Source of the DNA: an uncultured Bacteroidales bacterium
Lineage (GTDB): Bacteria; Bacteroidota; Bacteroidia; Bacteroidales; Bacteroidaceae
Direction of reading: 5' to 3'
NCBI GenBank assembly: GCA_902775375.1
Contig: CACYLU010000004.1
Location: 80,265 to 144,264, forward strand
DNA: 64,000 nt
Under the pieces are notes generated by a model. That model had not been told where the DNA came from, ran no database searches, and was given only the letters and a program-made list of their open reading frames with translations. Positions 7,870 to 15,861 of this stretch are shown piece after piece. How positions within the stretch are numbered: the first letter of the stretch is position 1; every line of letters begins with the position of its first letter. The position numbers and the translations under genes were made by a program.

Positions 7870-8904
7870 TCAATAAACAACGATGTTCCCTTCGCTAAGC
7901 TTCTGATATCCTTCAGTGATGACACGCTGTCCTACATTGAGGCCAGAAGCGATGATAACACGGTTGCCTGAGGTGTTACCTATGGTTACGTTTGTACGGT
8001 GGGCAGCATTCTCGTTGTCAATAGTCCAGACAAAGAGGTCACCGCCTGCATTTTTCTGCACACAGGTTACGGGCAGGGTGATAATACTCTCTACAGCGGC
8101 ATCATTATCGCCTCCTTCGCCAAAAGTGACATTTGCAACCATTCCGGGTAACAACTTACGATCGGGATTGGGTACTTGGATGCGTACATCATAGGTGTGT
8201 GTCAAGGCATCTGCTTGTACGCCTTTTTCAATCAATCCTCCCTTCACCTGCTTGTCGGCAGCTTCAACTTCAATAATCGATGGTGTGTTGCTGTTTATCT
8301 TCTTGATTTCAGCTTCTGGTACAGAAATTTTTACTTTTACACTGCTAATATCAAGGATTGTAACCACAGCCATGGATGGCATGGCGGTCTCACCGACATT
8401 GACGTTCTTTTTCCCGATAATACCGCTTACGGGAGCAACGAGTTGGCAGTCGGCTAAGTTCTTCTTGGCTATAGCCAATTGTGATTCTGCTTGCTGTACC
8501 TTGGTCTGAATTTCAACCCATTTAACTTCAGGAAGAGAGCCATTATCGTGTAGCATCCCATAACGCTGTAGAGCGTCATTCGCCTGTGTCATTCCTGATT
8601 CAGCTATAGCAAGCATGTTGCGTGCTGATGTGTCATCCATGTCGGCAATAAGTTGTCCGCGACTAACGACTTGTCCTTCGTTTACCAGCATACGCCGTAC
8701 TACACCCATGCTGGTAAAGCTAACGGCCGTTCCTTCTCGCTCTTCAACAATGCCTACATAGGATTGACTTGTACCATTGCTTGTTGATTGTAATACTTCT
8801 GTCTTTACACGTATAGGAGCTTTCTCCTGCTTGCCTTTGCCGTTAGAACAACTACCCATGACTAATCCGATGGTTAGTAGCCCAATAAATGTCACTGATT
8901 TCAT
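7870..8904 (-). CDS. RND efflux periplasmic adaptor (HlyD/AcrA family), lipoprotein
   Basis: A 344-residue membrane-fusion protein, first gene of the efflux operon. The N-terminus MKSVTFIGLLTIGLVMGSC ends in a lipobox with Cys19, so it should be lipid-anchored. It has the barrel-sandwich halves (RRMLVNEGQVVSRGQLIADMD and QLVAPVSGIIGKKNVNVGE), a short alpha-hairpin between them, a beta-barrel (VKISVPEAEIKKI) and a membrane-proximal domain (VIIASGLNVGQRVITEGYQKL). It should link the pump to TolC. No TAnnTTTG box is evident in the 238 bases upstream. Confidence 0.92.
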   Translation of the reverse strand: MKSVTFIGLLTIGLVMGSCSNGKGKQEKAPIRVKTEVLQSTSNGTSQSYVGIVEEREGTAVSFTSMGVVRRMLVNEGQVVSRGQLIADMDDTSARNMLAIAESGMTQANDALQRYGMLHDNGSLPEVKWVEIQTKVQQAESQLAIAKKNLADCQLVAPVSGIIGKKNVNVGETAMPSMAVVTILDISSVKVKISVPEAEIKKINSNTPSIIEVEAADKQVKGGLIEKGVQADALTHTYDVRIQVPNPDRKLLPGMVANVTFGEGGDNDAAVESIITLPVTCVQKNAGGDLFVWTIDNENAAHRTNVTIGNTSGNRVIIASGLNVGQRVITEGYQKLSEGNIVVY

Positions 8905-9032
8905 ATAAATTGCTTCTTTTTAATAATATCTATTAAACCGAGTGCAAAATTCGTTACTTTATCTGGATTATCAAAGTTCTATACAGGATAAATTTTGGTG
9001 GATTTTTCCTTTTTAATCATATCATCATAAGA

Positions 9033-9067
9033 AAGGAGGGCACGACTTCGACAGTCATGCCCTCCTT
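9033..9067. terminator. Hairpin between the efflux operon and the amylase gene
   Basis: A 15-bp stem (9033-9047 with 9053-9067, one G-T type mismatch, five-base loop) lies about 75 bases past the amylase stop. It probably ends the amylase transcript. The rest of 8905-9142 shows no gene. Confidence 0.7.
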
Positions 9068-9142
9068 AACCATGTTTAGTCTGTTCATTACTAAGGACTA
9101 AGTATAGAAATTAGTAATGTCTGACTTATGAGATTACTTATG

Positions 9143-10987
9143 TCATAATTCCAATAAAAGTGTCTCGCGAGGTTGCATTTTTAGCTCTTTGCCTAATTGA
9201 ATGGTTTTGCCTGTTAGTACATCCTTGCCTGAAGTATAACCTTGTATAATTTCTTTATAAATACTGAGGTCTGCAGTTGTTTCTTTATCGCTGCCATTTA
9301 GCATCACAAACACAATCTTGTCATTCAGTTGGCGAGCATAGGCATATACGCTATTCTCTACTATGAAATGCGTCATGCTACCTTGGCTGATTACCTCATT
9401 GCCTTTGCGCCAGTGCAGGATAGTCTTGTAGAAATTGAAGCACTCATTTTGGGCAACAGTTCTTCCTTCTGCAGTGAAGGCATTCTGCTTATCGCCCTTC
9501 CATCCACCAGGGAAGTCCTTACGTACATATCCGTCTGTGATATTTTTTACTCCATTCAGTAACACTTCTGTACCATAGTATAATTGAGGTATGCGAGGTA
9601 CAGTAAGCAGCATGGTTACTGCCTGCTTCAGTGATGCGAAGTCTTGACCCTCTTCAAGGTAACGATCTGTGTCGTGGTTCTCGATGAATGTCAGTACTGA
9701 CAAAGGGTTGGGGTAGAGGAAGTCGTAGACGAAGTTGTTATAAATACGGTCGAGACCACGTCCTTGTCCATCACTCTGCTCTTTCTTTGCGATGTTCACC
9801 TTATCGAAGAAACTGAAATCCATTACAGTGGTGAGGTTGCTATTAAGTGGCTTAGCCAGTTTGGAATCTTTCTGGAACCATGCAGTAAATGCTGGTTCGG
9901 TGACCCATGATTCACCTACCACATTGAAGTGTGGGTACTCCTTATTTATAATACTCATCCATTGACTCATTGCTTGATAGTCGGCATAAGGATAGGTATC
10001 CATGCGGATGCCATCAATATCAGCATATTCCACCCACCAGATGCTGGTCTGAAGCAGATAGGTCATCACATGTGGGTTGTTCTGGTTTAAATCGGGCATG
10101 GTACGTACAAACCATCCGTTAGCCATGCGGTCATAGTCATGCTTGGATGCATAGGGATCCACCACAGGGGTGAGCCGATAGTTGGTTTGTACATAATTGT
10201 CTTGATAGTCTGAGTGGTTGAACCAGTCACGTGAGGGCATATCTTTCAACCAAATATGTTCGCTTCCGCAATGGTTGAATATCATGTCCATTACTACCTT
10301 GAGACCTTTTTGATGGGCTTTAGCAATGAGTTGGCGGTATTCTTCATTAGTACCGAAACGTGGGTCCACCTTATAATAATCGGTGGTAGCGTAACCATGA
10401 TAAGAACCTCCTCTCATGTTGTTCTCTAGTACGGGGGTAAACCAGAGGGCAGTAACTCCAAGTTCGGTAAAGTAGTCTAGATGCTGTTCTATACCTTTCA
10501 TGTCACCCCCATGACGTCCACTTGGGTTTGAGCGATCTACTTTGTAGTCCGACATACCCTTTATGTTGTCAATGCTCTCATCTCCATTGGCAAAACGATC
10601 GGGCATTAGGAGATAGAGTACATCACTACTATCAAATCCTATATGTTCTTCTCCTTTTTTGGAACGTGCTTTCAACTCGTATTCTTGTTTAATTTGCTGC
10701 TTTTCCTTCGTGAAAGTGAGTTGAATCTTACCTGGTTTTGCATCCTTTATGTCAAGATATACAAGCAGGTAGTTGTGGCTTTCGAGGGTGACGGTATTAG
10801 TAATGATGACACCGGGGTAGTCAGTGCTCACCTGTGAGAAGCCGATATCTTGGCCATAAACCATAAGTTGCAGTTCGTGGTGCTGAAGTCCTGCATACCA
10901 GTAAGGTGGATCGATTTTGTTAATGGTTGCGGCATGGGAGGTGAAGCTGAGCATCAAGGCTCCCAACATTGAGAATAGTTTCTTCAT
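9143..10987 (-). CDS. Secreted alpha-amylase / neopullulanase (GH13, SusA-like)
   Basis: A 614-residue GH13 enzyme for alpha-1,4-glucans. The start at 10987 gives a signal peptide (MKKLFSMLGALMLSFTSHA); a longer frame to 11068 is rejected because it crosses the -7 box and the upstream terminator. An N-terminal starch-binding beta domain of the cyclomaltodextrinase type is followed by the barrel, with VVMDMIFNH, the nucleophile in DGIRMDTYP (about D330), the acid/base in VVGESW (about E359) and the third acid in FIENHDTDR (about D439). A C-terminal beta domain ends the protein. No SusC/D/R genes are adjacent, so it stands outside a complete sus locus. Confidence 0.93.
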   Translation of the reverse strand: MKKLFSMLGALMLSFTSHAATINKIDPPYWYAGLQHHELQLMVYGQDIGFSQVSTDYPGVIITNTVTLESHNYLLVYLDIKDAKPGKIQLTFTKEKQQIKQEYELKARSKKGEEHIGFDSSDVLYLLMPDRFANGDESIDNIKGMSDYKVDRSNPSGRHGGDMKGIEQHLDYFTELGVTALWFTPVLENNMRGGSYHGYATTDYYKVDPRFGTNEEYRQLIAKAHQKGLKVVMDMIFNHCGSEHIWLKDMPSRDWFNHSDYQDNYVQTNYRLTPVVDPYASKHDYDRMANGWFVRTMPDLNQNNPHVMTYLLQTSIWWVEYADIDGIRMDTYPYADYQAMSQWMSIINKEYPHFNVVGESWVTEPAFTAWFQKDSKLAKPLNSNLTTVMDFSFFDKVNIAKKEQSDGQGRGLDRIYNNFVYDFLYPNPLSVLTFIENHDTDRYLEEGQDFASLKQAVTMLLTVPRIPQLYYGTEVLLNGVKNITDGYVRKDFPGGWKGDKQNAFTAEGRTVAQNECFNFYKTILHWRKGNEVISQGSMTHFIVENSVYAYARQLNDKIVFVMLNGSDKETTADLSIYKEIIQGYTSGKDVLTGKTIQLGKELKMQPRETLLLEL

Positions 10988-11013
10988 GGTTTTATGATGT
11001 TTAGTATATACTA

Positions 11014-11021
11014 CAAAGGTA
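11014..11021 (-). promoter_or_regulatory. -7 promoter element of the amylase gene
   Basis: On the minus strand this reads TACCTTTG (TAnnTTTG), placing transcription start near 11007 and leaving about 20 bases of leader before the ATG at 10987. Confidence 0.7.
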
Positions 11022-11028
11022 AAAAGAA

Positions 11029-11059
11029 AAGCGGAGAAAGTATCAAACTTTCCCCGCTT
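11029..11059. terminator. Terminator of the methylmalonyl-CoA decarboxylase operon
   Basis: A 12-bp stem with one mismatch (11029-11040 with 11048-11059, seven-base loop) is followed on the minus strand by a T-rich run. It ends the five-gene operon whose last stop is at 11086, immediately before the amylase promoter. Confidence 0.8.
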
Positions 11060-11085
11060 TTTTATCAAGCGATTAAGATAGATTC

Positions 11086-12246
11086 TTAAATCAGGAAGCC
11101 CAGTAGTACACCAGCAGCTACTGCAGAACCAATCACACCAGCTACGTTAGGACCCATAGCCTGCATAAGCAAGTAGTTAGATGGGTCGTACTCCAGACCA
11201 ACGTTCTGAGAAATGCGGGCTGCATCAGGCACAGCAGATACACCGGCATTACCAATCAACGGATTGATTTTATTGCCCTCTTTCAGGAACAGGTTGAAGA
11301 ACTTCACAAACAGCACACCAGAAGCGGTAGCAATCACAAATGACAATGCACCCAGACCGAAGATAAGCAGTGAGTTAACGGTAATGAACTCTGAAGCCTG
11401 AGTTGAGCAACCTACGGTAAAGCCCAGCAGAATAGTCACGACGTCGATTAACTGGTTACGTGCAGTCTCAGCCAGACGACGGGTCACACCACTTTCCTTC
11501 AATAGGTTACCGAAGAACAGCATGCCCAGCAAAGGCAGACCTGAAGGTACAAGGAAAGCAGTCAGTAACAGACCTACGATAGGGAAGATTACCTTCTCAT
11601 TCTTAGAAACGGCTCTTGGAGGTTTCATGCGGATCACGCGCTCCTTTTTAGTAGTGAGCAGTCGCATGATAGGTGGCTGAATCACTGGCACCAGTGCCAT
11701 GTAAGAGTAAGCTGCCACAGCGATGGCACCCATCAAGTTAGGAGCCAACTTACTAGAAAGGAAGATAGCGGTAGGACCGTCAGCACCACCGATAATACCG
11801 ATAGCACCTGCCTGTTGAGGATCGAAGCCCAGCAGCAGAGCCAGCATATAAGCGCCGAAGATACCGAACTGTGCAGCAGCACCGATCAGCACCAGACGAG
11901 GCTGGGAAATCAGGGCTGAGAAGTCAGTCATGGCACCGATGCCGAGGAAGATCAGTGGCGGATACCAGCCGTTTGTCACACCTCCGTATAGAATGTTGAA
12001 TACGGAGTTAGATTCATAAATACCTACTTTCAGACCAGCGTCGAGGTTGAAAGGCACGTTACCTACCAGGATACCAAAACCAATTGGTACGAGCAGCATT
12101 GGCTCGAACTCCTTGGTCACAGCCAGGTAGATGAATACCAGACCTACGAGAATCATAATCCAGTTGCCCAGGGTTGCATTTGCATAACCCGTGTACTCCC
12201 AGAATGTCTGCAGGTTGGATCCTAAGAAACTAATAAATTCTCCCAT
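11086..12246 (-). CDS. Sodium-pumping decarboxylase, beta subunit (OadB/MmdB family)
   Basis: A 386-residue, very hydrophobic membrane protein. It couples decarboxylation of carboxybiotin to Na+ export. Family signs include the GGADGPTAIF motif (an Na+ and proton-coupling region), the N-terminal segment ATLGNWIMILVGLVFIYLAV and the C-terminal NAGVSAVPDAARISQ and LMQAMGPNVAGVIGSAVAAG. It is the last gene of the operon, 6 bases after the biotin carrier. Given the mmdA and mce partners, the complex is a methylmalonyl-CoA decarboxylase rather than an oxaloacetate decarboxylase. Confidence 0.95.
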   Translation of the reverse strand: MGEFISFLGSNLQTFWEYTGYANATLGNWIMILVGLVFIYLAVTKEFEPMLLVPIGFGILVGNVPFNLDAGLKVGIYESNSVFNILYGGVTNGWYPPLIFLGIGAMTDFSALISQPRLVLIGAAAQFGIFGAYMLALLLGFDPQQAGAIGIIGGADGPTAIFLSSKLAPNLMGAIAVAAYSYMALVPVIQPPIMRLLTTKKERVIRMKPPRAVSKNEKVIFPIVGLLLTAFLVPSGLPLLGMLFFGNLLKESGVTRRLAETARNQLIDVVTILLGFTVGCSTQASEFITVNSLLIFGLGALSFVIATASGVLFVKFFNLFLKEGNKINPLIGNAGVSAVPDAARISQNVGLEYDPSNYLLMQAMGPNVAGVIGSAVAAGVLLGFLI

Positions 12247-12252
12247 ACTCTT

Positions 12253-12690
12253 TTATTCAATAACTATAAGGTCAGTACCCTCAAGGATAGAATCACCCTT
12301 GCTTACATTAATTGCGGCAACCTTACCGTCCTTATCAGACAGAATGTTGTTCTCCATCTTCATGGCTTCCAGTACCATCAGTACCTGACCCTTGGTTACT
12401 TGGTCGCCTACATTCACCTTCACCTGCAGGATTACACCTGGCAGAGGTGACTTGATGCCGCTCTTACCACCGGCAGCTGGACGGCTAACCTTAGCTGGTT
12501 CTGGAGCTGCAGCTGCAGCAGGAGCTGCGGCAACTACTGGGCGGACAACTTTCTTAGGAGCAGCAGGAGCTTTCTCCATCTCTACAGTGTAGGGAGTTCC
12601 GTTCACCTCTACATGAGCGATGTTCTCTTCAATGTCGCCAATGGTAACATTGTATTTATTACCATTGATTGTATATTTATATTCTTTCAT
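12253..12690 (-). CDS. Biotin carboxyl carrier subunit of the decarboxylase
   Basis: A 145-residue biotinyl-domain protein. An N-terminal beta region is followed by an Ala/Pro-rich flexible linker (about residues 41-75) and a C-terminal biotinyl domain with the signature EAMKMEN, where Lys111 is the biotinylation site. The domain carries CO2 from the MmdA carboxyltransferase to the membrane beta subunit. It sits between the OadG-like gene and oadB. Confidence 0.95.
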   Translation of the reverse strand: MKEYKYTINGNKYNVTIGDIEENIAHVEVNGTPYTVEMEKAPAAPKKVVRPVVAAAPAAAAAPEPAKVSRPAAGGKSGIKSPLPGVILQVKVNVGDQVTKGQVLMVLEAMKMENNILSDKDGKVAAINVSKGDSILEGTDLIVIE

Positions 12691-12723
12691 TGTTTATATC
12701 ACTACTTTTTAAATATGGTGTAA

Positions 12724-13692
12724 TTATTTCCTAATAGGCATCTGGCGCATTGCGAACGCCTTGTTGCTCCAAGCTGATTCCTCAACCTTCTGGTCGGTCT
12801 GGATGGTCAGAACCATGTCTTCAATATCATGAACATCGTTCTGCATATCATGCAGAGCCATACCAATGGCAGCAAACACCTCACCTGGAGTCTCATTAAC
12901 CTTACCGTCAGTCTTGACTACAGCCTTTGTGTCTTCACCCTTAGCAGCCTTAGCTTTCTGCTCGTTCTTATTTGCCATGTTCATAGAAGCCTTACCTACA
13001 GCGGTAAATGCGAAGTACAACAGAATCAAGCAGGTGAATACAACAGCCATAGCGGTGATGGCCATACCCACACCTACAGGGTCTTTCTCAGCGAAAGTTT
13101 CCATTTTGGCATTCACATCCATTACGCGGTTGCTGGCGTTAGGAGTAACGTAAGTGTTAGGATTACCGTCTGAACTATCTTTAACCTCCCAGTTTTCCAT
13201 GCCACGTTCGGTAGCAAGCTGGTCGATACGGCCTAGACTCTGGTTAGCCTTCAGCTTGAAAGCTGGTATAGTCACCTCGTCAATCAAATCCTTGTTAGAA
13301 TTAAAAAGACGGATGGTAGTAGTCTTGGTTGGATCCAAGGTAAAGTTGGTATGCAGGGTACCGCGGTTTGGCTGTCCGTCTGCCCAGAACACGATGTGCT
13401 GGCGGGCAGCAACAGATGTGATTTGGTCACCCTTAGGGATAGTGTAGCGCACAGGTGCCTCACCTTCGGCCTGAGCCTCGATCTGGTAAGCGGCTACATC
13501 TATCTGACCGTAATATTTGACGAATAATTCTATCCAAGCGCTGTGTACACCATATTCATCGGTTGCGTTGTCTTCATTCTGCATCATGACCTCATTAATC
13601 AGTACTTTGCTGCTGGTTGACAGGTCACGGCAGGAAGTGAAGCTCACTGCCAGCACGAAGGCAAGAATTATTCCAAAATTGATTTTCTTCAT
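12724..13692 (-). CDS. Lamin-tail domain protein fused to an OadG-like gamma subunit
   Basis: A 322-residue lipoprotein-like protein. The N-terminus MKKINFGIILAFVLAVSFTSC has a lipobox at Cys21. Residues about 28-180 form a lamin-tail (LTD) beta-sandwich: VLINEVMMQNEDNATDEYG, SAWIEL, HTNFTLD, LIDEVTIPAFK, SLGRI. One TM helix (AITAMAVVFTCLILLYFAF) at about 210-230 with a following charged tail is the OadG part, which in classical pumps anchors and assembles the complex. Its place between mmdA and the biotin carrier supports a gamma-subunit role. The extracytoplasmic LTD is the unusual part. Confidence 0.85.
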   Translation of the reverse strand: MKKINFGIILAFVLAVSFTSCRDLSTSSKVLINEVMMQNEDNATDEYGVHSAWIELFVKYYGQIDVAAYQIEAQAEGEAPVRYTIPKGDQITSVAARQHIVFWADGQPNRGTLHTNFTLDPTKTTTIRLFNSNKDLIDEVTIPAFKLKANQSLGRIDQLATERGMENWEVKDSSDGNPNTYVTPNASNRVMDVNAKMETFAEKDPVGVGMAITAMAVVFTCLILLYFAFTAVGKASMNMANKNEQKAKAAKGEDTKAVVKTDGKVNETPGEVFAAIGMALHDMQNDVHDIEDMVLTIQTDQKVEESAWSNKAFAMRQMPIRK

Positions 13693-13712
13693 AAATACTA
13701 TTATTTTAAAGA

Positions 13713-15266
13713 TTACAATGGAATATTACCATGCTTCTTAGCTGGAGTGGTCTGGCGCTTGTTCTTCAACTGTTCCAGAGCACGGATGATACGGAAGCGG
13801 GTGTTACGTGGCTCGATAACGTCGTCAATGTAGCCATAAGAAGCGGCATTGTATGGGTTAGCGAACAGCTTTTGGTATTCAGCTTCCTTCTCAGCCAGGA
13901 ATGCCTTAGGATCTTCTTTCTCCTTAGCTTCCTTAGCGAACAGTACTGCAACGGCACCTGCTGCACCCATCACTGCGATCTCAGCGGTTGGCCAAGCGTA
14001 GTTGATATCTGCGCGCAGCTGCTTGCAACCCATCACGATGTGAGAACCACCGTAGCTCTTGCGCAGGGTAACGGTCACCTTTGGTACAGTAGCCTCTCCG
14101 TAAGCATACAGCAGCTTAGCGCCATGAAGGATCACACCGTTGTATTCCTGACCTGTACCAGGCAAGAATCCAGGAACATCAACTAATGTTACCAAAGGAA
14201 TGTTGAATGCATCGCAGAAACGAACGAAACGGGCACCCTTGCGAGAAGCGTTGCAGTCGAGTACACCTGCCATCATCTTAGGCTGGTTAGCTACCACACC
14301 TACAGACTGGCCGTTCATGCGGGCGAAACCAACGATGATGTTCTTAGCATAGTTCTTGTGAACTTCCAGGAACTCGCCGTTATCAACGATAGCGCCAATC
14401 ACTTCATACATATCATATGCATGGTTAGGATTGTCAGGAATAATCTCATTCAGAGAGTCCTCGATACGGTCGATTGGATCGTTGCATGCCTTGCGTGGAG
14501 CCTCTTCCATGTTGTTCTGAGGAATATAGCTAATAAGGTTGCGAATCAGTGACAAGGCGTCTTCCTCGGTAGAAGCGGTGAAATGGGTTACACCAGACTT
14601 GCTTGAATGTACGCTGGCACCACCAAGATTCTCCTCATTCACATCCTCACCAGTCACGGTCTTAACCACCTTTGGACCAGTAAGGAACATGTATGAAGTA
14701 CCTTCCATCATGATGGTGAAGTCAGTCAGGGCAGGTGAATAAACAGCACCACCTGCACAAGGGCCAAAGATACCTGAAATCTGTGGGATTACACCTGAAG
14801 CCAAAATGTTACGCTCGAAGATTTCTGAATATCCAGCTAGAGCGTTAACAGCTTCCTGAATACGAGCACCACCAGAGTCGTTGATGCCGATGCAAGGAGC
14901 ACCCATACGCATAGCGAGGTCCATTACCTTGCAAATTTTCTGTGCCATAGTTTCAGACAGTGAACCGCCAAATACAGTGAAGTCCTGTGCAAAAACATAT
15001 ACAAGACGACCATCGATAGTACCACAACCGGTTACGACACCGTCACCCAGGAAATGTTTCTTTTCTTGACCAAAGTTAGTACAACGATGCTGCACAAACA
15101 TGTCAATCTCCTCGAAACTGCCTTCATCCAACAGCATTGTGATGCGCTCACGAGCTGTATATTTACCTTTAGCGTGCTGCTTTTCGATAGCTTTTTCGCC
15201 ACCGCCCAGACGAGCCTTTGCACGAAGCTCGATCAGTTCTTTAATCTTTTCAACCTGATTACTCAT
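13713..15266 (-). CDS. mmdA: Methylmalonyl-CoA decarboxylase, carboxyltransferase alpha subunit
   Basis: A 517-residue acyl-CoA carboxyltransferase that moves CO2 from (S)-methylmalonyl-CoA to biotin, giving propionyl-CoA. Both crotonase-like halves are present; marks include [59 protein letters not shown] and [14 protein letters not shown]. The start at 15266 ([20 protein letters not shown]) fits the family; the longer frame to 15305 would overlap mce. It is the second gene of the operon, with a 19-base gap after mce. Confidence 0.95.
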   Translation of the reverse strand: MSNQVEKIKELIELRAKARLGGGEKAIEKQHAKGKYTARERITMLLDEGSFEEIDMFVQHRCTNFGQEKKHFLGDGVVTGCGTIDGRLVYVFAQDFTVFGGSLSETMAQKICKVMDLAMRMGAPCIGINDSGGARIQEAVNALAGYSEIFERNILASGVIPQISGIFGPCAGGAVYSPALTDFTIMMEGTSYMFLTGPKVVKTVTGEDVNEENLGGASVHSSKSGVTHFTASTEEDALSLIRNLISYIPQNNMEEAPRKACNDPIDRIEDSLNEIIPDNPNHAYDMYEVIGAIVDNGEFLEVHKNYAKNIIVGFARMNGQSVGVVANQPKMMAGVLDCNASRKGARFVRFCDAFNIPLVTLVDVPGFLPGTGQEYNGVILHGAKLLYAYGEATVPKVTVTLRKSYGGSHIVMGCKQLRADINYAWPTAEIAVMGAAGAVAVLFAKEAKEKEDPKAFLAEKEAEYQKLFANPYNAASYGYIDDVIEPRNTRFRIIRALEQLKNKRQTTPAKKHGNIPL

Positions 15267-15285
15267 TGTATTGTAACGATTATGA

Positions 15286-15705
15286 TTATTTATTGGGGTT
15301 TTCACAAAGTTCGGTCAGCACGGCTGCTGTAGATTTTGGATGCAGGAATGCAATATTGAGACCTTCAGCACCTTTGCGAGGAGCCTTGTCAATCAATGCA
15401 ATGCCCAAACCTTCAGCTTCTGCCAACGCGTTGGCGACACCGTCTTCAATGCAGAATGCCAAATGGTGCATGCCACCACGGCCTCCGTTCTTTTCAATAA
15501 ACTTAGCGATTGTACTCTCAGGACTTGTTGGCTCTAAAAGTTCTAACTTCACTTCACCAACTTTCAGAAAGGCTGTTTTAACCTTCTGGTCTTCTACAAC
15601 CTCGATGTTGTAGCACTTTAAACCTAAAACATTCTCGAAATAGGGGAGAGCTTTCTCAATACTGGGAACTGCGATGCCCAGATGCTCAATGTGTGAAATT
15701 TTCAT
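15286..15705 (-). CDS. mce: Methylmalonyl-CoA epimerase
   Basis: A 139-residue vicinal-oxygen-chelate protein that interconverts (R)- and (S)-methylmalonyl-CoA. Metal-ligand regions are visible at [14 protein letters not shown] (His8), [12 protein letters not shown] and [11 protein letters not shown]. It is the first gene of the operon, which fits supplying the (S)-isomer to MmdA in the succinate-to-propionate route. A TAACTTTG box lies about 45 bases upstream. Confidence 0.95.
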   Translation of the reverse strand: MKISHIEHLGIAVPSIEKALPYFENVLGLKCYNIEVVEDQKVKTAFLKVGEVKLELLEPTSPESTIAKFIEKNGGRGGMHHLAFCIEDGVANALAEAEGLGIALIDKAPRKGAEGLNIAFLHPKSTAAVLTELCENPNK

Positions 15706-15748
15706 TTGTTTTTGTTTATTTAAAAAATTAGTATTTTCTATTTGACTG

Positions 15749-15756
15749 CAAAGTTA
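15749..15756 (-). promoter_or_regulatory. -7 promoter element of the mce-mmdA operon
   Basis: The minus strand reads TAACTTTG, an exact TAnnTTTG match, about 45 bases upstream of the mce ATG. The opposing kefB-like promoter lies 68 bases away. Confidence 0.65.
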
Positions 15757-15823
15757 CACAATTCTATTAAGAGTAGAAAATTTTTTTAGCCCTAATTGTT
15801 GTCTAAAATAATAGAAATTGCAT

Positions 15824-15831
15824 TATCTTTG
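15824..15831 (+). promoter_or_regulatory. -7 promoter element of the KefB-like gene
   Basis: TATCTTTG matches the -7 consensus and lies 30 bases before the ATG at 15862. A TTG at 15799-15801 is a possible -33 element with a slightly long 22-base spacer. Confidence 0.65.
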
Positions 15832-15861
15832 CCTCGTCGATAATTATTATACGCGAAGAAA

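Noticed and set aside
10988..11068. N-terminal extension of the amylase reading frame
   Set aside because: It would cross the TACCTTTG promoter box (11014-11021) and the upstream terminator; ATG 10987 starts a clean signal peptide.
13731..14186. 151-codon ORF antisense to mmdA
   Set aside because: Cys/Leu/Ser-rich shadow frame opposite a highly conserved gene.
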